57,068 nucleotides of DNA from the IMG/VR virus record IMGVR_UViG_3300046536_000466, positions 1 to 57,068 of that record; one strand, given 5' to 3'. Below, piece by piece: positions 22,004 to 28,693 of this stretch. The notes below the pieces were generated by a model. The model was not told where the DNA came from. It made no database searches and worked only from the letters and a program-made list of their open reading frames with translations. This DNA is from a virus. Every line of letters begins with the position of its first letter. Position 1 is the first letter of the stretch. Both the position numbers and the translations under genes were made by a program.

Positions 22004-23377
22004 ATGCCTTCTGTGGAGAACCGCGGCAACAGCATCCGCGTGAAGTGGTGGGGCGGCGAGTACCGACTCGACGACGACGGCCAGCCAACCAAGAAGAAGA
22101 AGTACGAGCAGGCATCCGGCCCCGAGCCGGGCATCCCGTTCGAGAGCGAGCAACAGGCCGTCGAGTACGGGCTCGACCGGGAATCCGAAGTCCGCAACGG
22201 CAAGTACCGGCCGAAGACTGCCGACATGAACATGGCCGAGTACAGCGATCTGTGGTTCTCCACCATCGACCTGGCCGCCCGGTCGAACGACAAGTACGAG
22301 TCGATCCTCAAAGCCGTCATCAAGCCGTACTGGCGCACCTGGACCGTCGGCCAGGTCACGCCCGTCGACTGCGACCTGTTTCGAGCCCACCTCAAGAGGC
22401 GCTACTCGGAGAGCTACAAGAACAGCGTCATGTCCGTCTTCCGGATGCTGATGACCGACGCCGTCCTCAAGTACAAACTGCGCGACGAGTCGCCGATCAT
22501 TGAGCAACGCGGGCGCGGTCGATACGAGAAGAAGCAGACCCGCCGTGTCAAGGGCGAGCTGCCCATCGAGGCTGTGCACCAGCTGGCCGTCAACGCCTAC
22601 CACGTGTGGGGCTACGCAGGCTGGGTGTACATCTGGACCATCGCCTTCACCGGTATGCGTCCGCCCGGTGAAATCCAGGGCATGCAGCGCGGGTTCACGT
22701 CCGTCCACTGGCCGGCCGCCGACCCGGACCGCGATCGGCGCCGAGAAGCCGAGAAACGCTACGACGGAATGTACGTCCTGCGGGTGCAGTACCAGACGTA
22801 TTACGCGGCCGGCAAGCAGGTGCTGGCGCTGCCGAAGTACGACAGCTACAGGTCTCTCGTGATTCCGCCATTCCTGCATGACCTGCATGAACAGCTGCTC
22901 GTTTCCCATGACAAGCCGTGGCTGTTCGTCTCCCCCATGGGCAAGAACCTGCTGGGCGTGGGGTTCACGAAGAACTACTGGTACCCCATCAGGGACGGCA
23001 GGAAAGAGCACGAACCGCGGGCCGGATTCGAGCGGTACGCGAAGTGCGCGCTGCCGGCGGTGGAGGACATGGCAGGACAGGACATCTACCGGCTGAGGCA
23101 CTGGCACAAGGCTTTGCTGGACGAGCCGGGGGCCGATGTTGCGACGGTGGCAAAGGAGGCCCGCATGGGGCATGAGATGCCCGGCATGGAGGGCGTGTAC
23201 AGCGAGGTGACACTCTCGATGGAGAAGCGGATCGTGAAGTACCTTCAGGAGGTGTGGGAGAAGCAGGTCGTGTCGGCGGGGTTGTGGATGCCGCCGTTTC
23301 CCACCCGTCTCCCAGATGATCTTCTGGGTGGTTCGTCTTCGCTGTTCAGCGAGCTTCCCTCTTTTGCCCTTCACTGA
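22004..23377 (+). CDS. int: Tyrosine site-specific integrase
   Basis: 457 codons with ATG at 22004; a GTG at 21956 in frame would add 16 residues. Residues 70-160 are an N-terminal SAM-like core-binding domain (MAEYSDLWFSTIDLAARSND). The catalytic domain shows Arg219 in TGMRPPGEIQ, the box-II Arg365 in IYRLRHWHK (the usual first His of HxxR is Tyr here), His390 in MGHEMPG and the nucleophile Tyr399 in GVYSEV. It should integrate the circle into the host chromosome at a tRNA or other site. The attachment site is probably in the noncoding region just downstream. Confidence 0.93.
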   Translation: MPSVENRGNSIRVKWWGGEYRLDDDGQPTKKKKYEQASGPEPGIPFESEQQAVEYGLDRESEVRNGKYRPKTADMNMAEYSDLWFSTIDLAARSNDKYESILKAVIKPYWRTWTVGQVTPVDCDLFRAHLKRRYSESYKNSVMSVFRMLMTDAVLKYKLRDESPIIEQRGRGRYEKKQTRRVKGELPIEAVHQLAVNAYHVWGYAGWVYIWTIAFTGMRPPGEIQGMQRGFTSVHWPAADPDRDRRREAEKRYDGMYVLRVQYQTYYAAGKQVLALPKYDSYRSLVIPPFLHDLHEQLLVSHDKPWLFVSPMGKNLLGVGFTKNYWYPIRDGRKEHEPRAGFERYAKCALPAVEDMAGQDIYRLRHWHKALLDEPGADVATVAKEARMGHEMPGMEGVYSEVTLSMEKRIVKYLQEVWEKQVVSAGLWMPPFPTRLPDDLLGGSSSLFSELPSFALH

Positions 23378-23532
23378 CACAGGATGTCGCTGGAACGGGG
23401 TGTGTTGTGGCTGGTCCGGGGAATGAGCTGGGGGTTCACCTCGGGTTAGCTGACCCAGGTTGACTGTAGTTGACTTGATCTGACGGTGGTGCACAAGATC
23501 TATTCCCCATTCGTTCCCCATGGGGTACGACG

Positions 23533-23563
23533 GAGCCCCCGTTGCCGATTCGGCCGGGGGCTC
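23533..23563 (+). terminator. Terminator after integrase
   Basis: GAGCCCCCG pairs with CGGGGGCTC around 13 bases, some 155 bases after the integrase stop. Confidence 0.65.
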
Positions 23564-23575
23564 TGCTGTGTCCAA

Positions 23576-23624
23576 ACCGGGGCGGGGCCGCCACCCGGGG
23601 AGGCGGACTGCGCCCCGCCCCGGT
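23576..23624. terminator. Second hairpin after integrase
   Basis: ACCGGGGCGGGGC pairs with GCCCCGCCCCGGT around 23 bases that contain a smaller hairpin. It insulates the integrase region from the following XRE gene. Confidence 0.6.
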
Positions 23625-23872
23625 CAGACGGCCTAACGATCTCATCCGGTAGGTGTCACGGTCACGTACCTGTGGAGAAAATGTTCAGATCACATGGACG
23701 ACAAGTGAACTGAATGGGCGCATAAAGACCGCCCGCCCGCCACAGGGGGGTGCTCACGGCGAACCGTGAACCTGCGACAGACGGACGGCCGTCCAGAAAG
23801 CGGCGGATAGCCCGAAAATTTGGCGACCACTTGGGTACTGACCTGTGATCATCATGCCCCCAGCGTCTACCC

Positions 23873-24112
23873 GTGCCCACCCGCCGCAACCCCCAACCCG
23901 AATGGGTCCTCGCCCGCCGCACCCAGCTCGGCCACCGCATCGCCGCCCTCCGAGCCGAAGCTGGGCTCTCGCAGGACCAGCTCGCCGAGCGCGCGGGCCT
24001 GGACCGGCGGAGCATCCAGCGGTACGAAGCCGCGGTCCGTGACCCGCAGTACGGGGACCTGCTCCTCATTGCCGCGGCCCTCGACACCCCGCTCGCCGAC
24101 CTCGTGCGCTGA
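23873..24112 (+). CDS. XRE-family helix-turn-helix protein
   Basis: 79 codons, GTG at 23873, no obvious ribosome site, so possibly leaderless. Residues 15-65 are a standard XRE domain (LGHRIAALRAEAGLSQDQLA, RAGLDRRSIQRYEAAVRDPQ). The single-domain size is common for Streptomyces accessory regulators. It stands alone on its strand. Target unknown. Confidence 0.8.
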   Translation: MPTRRNPQPEWVLARRTQLGHRIAALRAEAGLSQDQLAERAGLDRRSIQRYEAAVRDPQYGDLLLIAAALDTPLADLVR

Positions 24113-24192
24113 GCGGCCGCCCCCACCAGGGGCGACAGGGACGGCCGCCATACCCGGGCCCAGTAGTCCGCCGTCCTTGGGCCCGGGAGTCT

Positions 24193-24330
24193 CTACCAGT
24201 TCCTCTTGCGGTACGGGTGATAGTGCAGGCCCGCATGCCCCATCGGCAGACAGCAGTGCAGGCTGCTGCTCGGCTGCTCGGCCCAGCAGTAGGACGAGAT
24301 GCGGCCTCGGGGCAGGCTCATCTTGCTCAC
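24193..24330 (-). CDS. Very small Cys/His protein
   Basis: 45 codons, GTG at 24330 overlapping the upstream stop (GTGA) with GGAGAGATCGA before it. VSKMSLPRGRISSYCWAEQP, then CCLPMGHAGLHYH: Cys and His residues in a plausible metal site. Function unknown. Confidence 0.6.
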   Translation of the reverse strand: MSKMSLPRGRISSYCWAEQPSSSLHCCLPMGHAGLHYHPYRKRNW

Positions 24331-24554
24331 TCGATCTCTCCGTTCTGCGAAGGGCGCCGCGGCCGCATCCGGCAGCGTGGCCCGCACTCGTACACCTCGA
24401 CACTCAGGTCATGCGCGCCGCTCATCCCGGCGGCCCGGCCGGCTGACCTCGCGCCGCGGGTCAGGCGGGTGTTGCACCAGCAGCAGTTCCAGCCGGAGTA
24501 CTGCGCGCGCGTCAGCCCGCGGGCCGGGGGCGGTGTCGGGGTCCACGTCACCAT
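24327..24554 (-). CDS. Small zinc-ribbon protein
   Basis: 75 codons, ATG at 24554. YSGWNCCWCNTRLTRGARSA, then GAHDLSVEVYECGPRC: two Cys pairs about 35 residues apart make a likely zinc ribbon. This pattern is typical of small Streptomyces mobile-element proteins. Overlaps neighbours by 4 and 7 bases. Confidence 0.7.
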   Translation of the reverse strand: MVTWTPTPPPARGLTRAQYSGWNCCWCNTRLTRGARSAGRAAGMSGAHDLSVEVYECGPRCRMRPRRPSQNGEIE

Positions 24555-24748
24555 CGGTCGGCGAGCGGGATCAGACCCCGCTGTTCACGGCATGGCGCGC
24601 AGGCCCATACCGGTATCGGGGGTGCGCTCTGGCGCTCGATCGTGTCAACGATGACGGCCGTCGCCGACGGGCCCTTGTGGTAGTCGCACCGGCCCTCGGG
24701 TTCCGCCGGGTCTGTCCGTAGCTCCGGGGTGTGCGTAGGCTCAAGCAT
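24548..24748 (-). CDS. Small Cys-containing protein
   Basis: 66 codons, ATG at 24748. GRCDYHKGPSATAVIVDTIE, then VWACAPCREQRGL. One Cys/His pair and one CxxC may hold zinc. First gene of a three-gene minus-strand operon; a GC-rich hairpin (24773-24804) lies in its leader. Function unknown. Confidence 0.7.
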   Translation of the reverse strand: MLEPTHTPELRTDPAEPEGRCDYHKGPSATAVIVDTIERQSAPPIPVWACAPCREQRGLIPLADRW

Positions 24749-24772
24749 GTCGACTCCATCCAGTCGTCCAAG

Positions 24773-24804
24773 CCCCGGGCCGGTGACACGGCCGCGGGGG
24801 TTTT
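24773..24804 (+). terminator. Hairpin followed by TTTTCTGTT
   Basis: CCCC-G-GGCCG pairs with CGGCC-GC-GGGG, followed by TTTTCTGTT. The same GGGGTTTTCTGTT end occurs at 49735-49747 before another gene. On the minus strand it lies in the leader of the gene at 24748. Confidence 0.55.
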
Positions 24805-24805
24805 C

Positions 24806-24880
24806 TGTTCACCCGTATAGACCGTACTACCCACTACTACCCCCGTGGCTAGCTATGGCGCGACGTGTTCACCCGCCTAG
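24806..24880. promoter_or_regulatory. Repeated TGTTCACCCG boxes upstream of GntR gene
   Basis: TGTTCACCCGTATAG (24806-24820) and TGTTCACCCGCCTAG (24866-24880), 13 of 15 bases identical, 60 bases apart. They bracket the region just upstream of the GntR-type regulator at 24891 and may be its operators. Confidence 0.6.
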
Positions 24881-24890
24881 CTTCTGGATC

Positions 24891-25136
24891 ATGAGCATCG
24901 ACCGCGAGGGGCCCGTACCGCCGTACCGGCAGATCGCCGCGCAACTCCGCGCTCAGATCAGTGACGGCTCGATCCCTGTCGGCCGGCGCATCCCGTCCCT
25001 GGTCGAGCTGGAGCAGACCTACGGGGTCGCTCGGGACACGCTGCGCAAAGCCGTGCAGGTGTTGAAGGACGAGGGGCTCGTCGAGACGGTCAGCGGGATG
25101 GGCGTCTTCGTGATCGCGGTGCCCGCCGGGGGCTGA
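24891..25136 (+). CDS. GntR-family DNA-binding protein (short)
   Basis: 81 codons, ATG at 24891. The whole protein is a GntR wHTH: VPPYRQIAAQLRAQISDGSI, PVGRRIPSLVELEQTYGVAR, DTLRKAVQVLKDEGLVETVS, then GMGVFVIAV. There is no ligand-binding domain, as in the short GntR proteins of Streptomyces integrative elements and plasmids such as KorSA/KorA types, which repress transfer or replication genes. Paired repeats lie upstream. Confidence 0.85.
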   Translation: MSIDREGPVPPYRQIAAQLRAQISDGSIPVGRRIPSLVELEQTYGVARDTLRKAVQVLKDEGLVETVSGMGVFVIAVPAGG

Positions 25137-25164
25137 CGTCGGTGGTCGCCCGTAGAATCAGGGC

Positions 25165-25344
25165 ATGACCCCGAACCCCCTGCGCCCTGGTTCCGTGCGG
25201 TCTGCTGACGACTGGAACGCCGCGATCCGTGAACTGTGGACAGACCCCCGGGTACAGCTCACACGCGAGGGACGCGCCGAATACGAGCGGCTCCTCGCCG
25301 GGTGGGCGGCCGCACTGAAAACCGAACTCATCGAGGCCGCATAA
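25165..25344 (+). CDS. Small hypothetical protein
   Basis: 59 codons, ATG at 25165, TAA at 25342-25344. MTPNPLRPGSVRSADDWNAA, then RVQLTREGRAEYERLLAGWA. Amphipathic helices, no cysteine. Follows the GntR gene by 28 bases on the same strand, with no strong ribosome site. I know similar small Streptomyces proteins, function unknown. Confidence 0.62.
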   Translation: MTPNPLRPGSVRSADDWNAAIRELWTDPRVQLTREGRAEYERLLAGWAAALKTELIEAA

Positions 25345-25347
25345 GGC

Positions 25348-25677
25348 TCACGCCCCGGTGCGGTTGTACTCCTCCACCAGCGGATGCGGCGGCTCCGGAG
25401 TAATCCCCGCCTGCCCCATCTGCCGAGCCCACCTGTCAGCCGTCCACGAGAACGCCCGCAGCAGCGATTCCAGCCGCGACTGCCGCTCCCGCAGCGACCC
25501 GTTCTCTTTGTCGACCCGCTCCACCGTCGCCTGAAGGACAGCGAAATCCTGCTGCTTCGCCGCGGGCGCCGCCGCAATCGCCGCCGCTGTACGGCTGCCC
25601 CGATAGGTCAGCCACCCCGTGACGACCACACCTATGAGGGTGAGAGCCCCGCCCGCTATACCCCAGGCACCGTTCAA
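25348..25677 (-). CDS. Single-pass membrane coiled-coil protein of the lysis cassette
   Basis: 109 codons from a TTG at 25677 with GGGGAGACCCAG before it. Residues 4-24 (AWGIAGGALTLIGVVVTGWL) are a membrane segment; residues 40-75 form a coiled coil (DFAVLQATVERVDKENGSLR). Its place at the end of the lysis cassette, together with the TM-coiled-coil plan, suggests a holin-like or spanin-like accessory role, not proven. Confidence 0.66.
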   Translation of the reverse strand: MNGAWGIAGGALTLIGVVVTGWLTYRGSRTAAAIAAAPAAKQQDFAVLQATVERVDKENGSLRERQSRLESLLRAFSWTADRWARQMGQAGITPEPPHPLVEEYNRTGA

Positions 25678-26099
25678 CTGGGTCTCCCCTCAACCACCCC
25701 GGTCTCTGGTGGAACTCTAGATGCGCACCAGATCACCCCGCAGTGCGACGTCATGTACCAGCCGAAGATCCACAACCCGCGTGCGTACCCGTCGACCAGG
25801 CCCGCCCACCCGTAGGCGAACGCCCACAACGCAGGCGGCACCGACGCGGCAACGAAGCCGAGGACATCGCGGGTGAACGGCATCCACGCGGAGGCGAAAG
25901 TGACGAGCCCCGCAAGGATCCACACCCAGGCCCAGCAGTGCAGCGGCGCGATACCGGTGAGCATCCGCAGCCCGTCGGTGGCGGGCGGCTCAACGATCAG
26001 GCCGACACCCCAGCAGATCTTTCCCACGCCCATGAAGACGAGGAATCTGCCGCGGACGCCGGGGTGTCCGCTGAAGGCGCGTGCCGCCCGCCCCGACAC
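25674..26099 (-). CDS. Multi-pass membrane protein of the lysis cassette
   Basis: 141 codons, GTG at 26099. Four hydrophobic segments (RFLVFMGVGKICWGVGLIVE, WAWVWILAGLVTFASAW, VLGFVAASVPPALWAFAYGW, LWIFGWYMTSHCGVIWCAS). Overlaps the next gene by 4 bases and sits directly after the holin candidate. Could be an accessory lysis or superinfection factor. Confidence 0.68.
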   Translation of the reverse strand: MSGRAARAFSGHPGVRGRFLVFMGVGKICWGVGLIVEPPATDGLRMLTGIAPLHCWAWVWILAGLVTFASAWMPFTRDVLGFVAASVPPALWAFAYGWAGLVDGYARGLWIFGWYMTSHCGVIWCASRVPPETGVVEGRPS

Positions 26100-26468
26100 C
26101 TATGCCGCCTTGACCGGGCTGGTCTGCTCCACCCGCAGCGACGACACCGGGGCGGTCACTTCACGGTGCTCGAACAGAGCCAGGACCGCGGCGACGAGCG
26201 ACATCCATCCGGCCTGCTCGGGTGCGGACAGGTTGAGGCCGAAGCCGAGGAACAGTGCCAGCAGCGCGGACGCGAACTGGAGGATGGCTGCGCCGACGGC
26301 GCCCGTCTTCAGGACGATGGCGGAGACGATGGCGACGAGGCAGGCGAGGACGGTGTTGATGAGGGTCTGCTGCTCGTCGCTGACGTTGAGGCCGTAGGCG
26401 GCGGCCAGCTTCAGGCTGATCGCTATGACGGCCAGGATGTAGACGGGCTCTCTGCCGAAGACCTTCAT
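26100..26468 (-). CDS. Holin candidate
   Basis: 122 codons from ATG at 26468, with GGGAG 7 bases before; an ATG at 26474 is also possible and would overlap the endolysin stop. Three hydrophobic helices (VYILAVIAISLKLAAAYGLN, LINTVLACLVAIVSAIVL, VGAAILQFASALLALFLGFG) and a charged C-terminal end fit a phage holin. It lies directly downstream of the amidase endolysin. Holin assignment rests on topology and position. Confidence 0.75.
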   Translation of the reverse strand: MKVFGREPVYILAVIAISLKLAAAYGLNVSDEQQTLINTVLACLVAIVSAIVLKTGAVGAAILQFASALLALFLGFGLNLSAPEQAGWMSLVAAVLALFEHREVTAPVSSLRVEQTSPVKAA

Positions 26469-26470
26469 GG

Positions 26471-27271
26471 TCATGCTCCCTTCGGGCCGGTGACGTCCAC
26501 CGACACCTTGACCACCGCTTCTGCGATGGCAGCCTTCACCGCTGCCACCACGGCAGCCGTGTCCACCTTGGAACCGGCCAGCGCGGCCAGCGCGGTGATG
26601 GCCGCGGTCTGTGCGGCCTCCGCCGTGCGCACCGCGTCGATCCGCTTGAGGATCTCCGTCTGGGTGCTGGCCAGCGTCCACGTCGGGTTCGTCGCGGGCG
26701 CGCCCGGGACGGAGATGATCCCGTCCTTCTTCAGCACCGCCGTGGCGATCTCGTCGGCAGTGGGCATGTCGTCCTCCTCGGTGATGCTGGTCGCGCGGGC
26801 GATGATCGCGCCCCGCTGCGCTTTACGTAGGTCTCCGGGGCAGCCGGTGTGTCCGCCCCAGGTGGTGCCGCCGACGCCGTGCCAGGTCAGCCCGTGTGCG
26901 CTGGTGGAGTCGACGACGACGAGCGGCCACGCGAACACCTGGTGGCCCCAGGCGTAGATCTTGGCGACGCCCTCGACCTGCGCCGGGGTGAGCGGCTCGT
27001 CCGGGTGGCCCTCGGTCTCCACCGACGCGTAGTACGGGTTGCCCGCGGCCTGCGCCCACGCGTAGTCGACGCCGGTGTCGACGTACTGCTCGATCGTGCC
27101 GTCCTTGCCGACCCAGAAATCGGATGAGGACTGCGAGGCCGGGTTGTTGAACCAGCCGTAGGGGCTGTTGTTGCCGTCCTGGACGTGCAGGACCAGCCCA
27201 CGATGCTCACGCACCCCATCCGGATGACAGTTCACGACAGGGCGATACACAGCCCCCGGCATACGCGCCAT
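26471..27271 (-). CDS. N-acetylmuramoyl-L-alanine amidase endolysin
   Basis: 266 codons, ATG at 27271. Residues 20-150 form an Amidase_2/PGRP domain with zinc ligands His29 (VLHVQDGNN), His131 or His141, and Cys144 in GGHTGCPGD. After a hinge, the C-terminal part (DMPTADEIATAVLKKDGIIS) is the helical tail common to Streptomyces phage endolysins, followed by an Ala/Val-rich coiled-coil stretch and a short Gly-rich end. It cleaves the bond between muramic acid and the stem peptide. Confidence 0.91.
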   Translation of the reverse strand: MARMPGAVYRPVVNCHPDGVREHRGLVLHVQDGNNSPYGWFNNPASQSSSDFWVGKDGTIEQYVDTGVDYAWAQAAGNPYYASVETEGHPDEPLTPAQVEGVAKIYAWGHQVFAWPLVVVDSTSAHGLTWHGVGGTTWGGHTGCPGDLRKAQRGAIIARATSITEEDDMPTADEIATAVLKKDGIISVPGAPATNPTWTLASTQTEILKRIDAVRTAEAAQTAAITALAALAGSKVDTAAVVAAVKAAIAEAVVKVSVDVTGPKGA

Positions 27272-27273
27272 CT

Positions 27274-28119
27274 CTACAGTCCCTTCGCGGTGAGCCAGGT
27301 GCGGGCGGCGAGCGCCATCGCCATGTCCGGATCGGCCGGCACCGGGATAGGCGTCGGCTGCGGCGCTGACACCAGCGCGGGCACGGTGACATCGCCCTGC
27401 TGCGCGAGCAGCCACGTCAGGTCCGCGGTGGTGAGGTAGCCCCAGCCCTGGTCGCCCCACGTGGTGTTCCAGGAGTTGGGGACCCAGTACTCGCCGGTGC
27501 TCGCGTCGTACCGGGTCAGCTCCAGCTCGTGGCCGCCTGCGAGTCCCGAGCTACGGTCGACGGGGATCCGTCCGTCCGACTTCGGGTCGAACATGCTGTT
27601 CAGCCAGTCGATGCCGATCATCACCGGGCCTGACTGCAACGCGCTGTTGAGGGCGGCGATCGAGAACGCGTGCGTATACCCGGAGGCCAGCCCGAGCGCC
27701 CTCAGCGCCTTTGCCACCCCTAGCCCGGATGACCCGGTGTCGTCCGGCGGATAGGCGCCTGACACCCCGTCCAGGACGGTCGCCAGCGAGTACAGGGCGA
27801 CCGCGAACGCCTCGTTCAACTGGTGCGCACCCGCGGTGAACAGTCCGTGCGAGGCCGCAGCGCCCGCCGCGCTGATCGTCACCGACGTCGACGCGGTCCG
27901 GCCGGCCGAGTCCGTCCCCAGAATCCCGGTCCCCGCATTGCCCGTGCACGAGCCGAGCTGGCCCTGGTCCAGCACCGGAATCCGCCGTGTCCACTCCACG
28001 CTCTTGATCGCCGACTTCGGCAGCACCCCGTGCGCAAACGCCAGCGACCGCGGATCGTGTTCGACATGCCGTCCGAGCCGGTGCGGCCCGCCCCGCTCCG
28101 GGAGATGCTCAATCCTCAT
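27274..28119 (-). CDS. Papain-like (C1) cysteine protease
   Basis: 281 codons, ATG at 28119. Gln52 and Cys58 in [12 protein letters not shown] keep the exact six-residue spacing of papain's oxyanion Gln and catalytic Cys; His197 ([12 protein letters not shown]) and Asn215 ([17 protein letters not shown]) complete the triad. No signal peptide is seen. It lies between the endolysin and the distal tail genes. It may be a virion component or a lytic factor that cuts cell-wall or surface proteins; substrate unknown. Confidence 0.88.
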   Translation of the reverse strand: MRIEHLPERGGPHRLGRHVEHDPRSLAFAHGVLPKSAIKSVEWTRRIPVLDQGQLGSCTGNAGTGILGTDSAGRTASTSVTISAAGAAASHGLFTAGAHQLNEAFAVALYSLATVLDGVSGAYPPDDTGSSGLGVAKALRALGLASGYTHAFSIAALNSALQSGPVMIGIDWLNSMFDPKSDGRIPVDRSSGLAGGHELELTRYDASTGEYWVPNSWNTTWGDQGWGYLTTADLTWLLAQQGDVTVPALVSAPQPTPIPVPADPDMAMALAARTWLTAKGL

Positions 28120-28129
28120 CAGATCCTCC

Positions 28130-28684
28130 TCACGCAGTCCGCAGCAGCGACACATACGAATCGGTGTAAAGCGTCGTGGCTGTCGCCGACGACACGGACT
28201 GCGACCAGTCCAACGACCACGTACCGCTGGTGGGGCCCACCCGCAGAACTCCGTTGATGAAGACGGACAGCGGGTTGCCGACGCCGAGGCAGCCGTAGGT
28301 GCGGAACTGTGCGACGTCGTTGGACTCGGTGCGGAGCATGTATCCGTTGGAGCGGACCGTGTCCGTCTCCAGCGTCGGTGTGGAGGCGGCCCCGATGACG
28401 GTGATGCCGGTACCGTGACCGGCCCATTCGCCCAGCGAGCCGGAGGGCGGGGTGAACGAGACCACAAGGTCTGCGGTGGTCGCGCCGTCGTACTTGAGCC
28501 AGCCGTGCCACCGGTAGACGGCATTCGCCACCACGTCGAACTGCAGGTGCGGGTCGGCGGCTGTCGTCGTTACGGCCGACCGTGCGGTGTCGGCGGTTTT
28601 CCGGGCGACCTGCTCCTGATTGGAGCGCAGCAGCGCCGCGGTGATCCGCTGTCCCGCGGGGAATGCCGGGTAGGCCTCAGCCAT
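28130..28684 (-). CDS. Minor tail protein
   Basis: 184 codons, ATG at 28684. [20 protein letters not shown] begins many actinophage tail-tip proteins, followed by a beta-rich body ([20 protein letters not shown]). No catalytic motif. Position between the tail base protein and the protease/lysis genes fits a distal tail or receptor-binding component. Confidence 0.75.
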   Translation of the reverse strand: MAEAYPAFPAGQRITAALLRSNQEQVARKTADTARSAVTTTAADPHLQFDVVANAVYRWHGWLKYDGATTADLVVSFTPPSGSLGEWAGHGTGITVIGAASTPTLETDTVRSNGYMLRTESNDVAQFRTYGCLGVGNPLSVFINGVLRVGPTSGTWSLDWSQSVSSATATTLYTDSYVSLLRTA

Positions 28685-28693
28685 GGTGCCTCC

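Larger units (their letters stand above)
23378..23872. other. Noncoding region after integrase, candidate attP
   Basis: About 495 bases with no convincing gene. 23444-23484 carries TTGAC-TGTAG-TTGAC-TTGATC-TGAC, direct repeats like integrase arm sites. It is followed by a direct repeat TTCCCCATTCG/TTCCCCATGGG (23502-23523) and two strong hairpins (23533-23563 and 23576-23624). I see no clear tRNA 3' end, so the core attachment sequence cannot be named. Confidence 0.5.

Noticed and set aside
23502-23523. CCCCATGGGG palindrome as a second operator
   Set aside because: Short and GC-rich; expected by chance in this composition and not linked to a regulator start.
21860-23575. 571-codon minus-strand open frame
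   Set aside because: Antisense of the integrase, whose catalytic Arg, His and Tyr are all seen in the plus frame.
23378-23872. tRNA gene or tRNA-derived att core
   Set aside because: No T-arm or acceptor-stem pattern could be made out on either strand.
23662-24126. 154-codon minus-strand frame over the noncoding region
   Set aside because: Arg/Ser/Trp-rich, covers hairpin DNA and the XRE gene on the other strand, no start signal.
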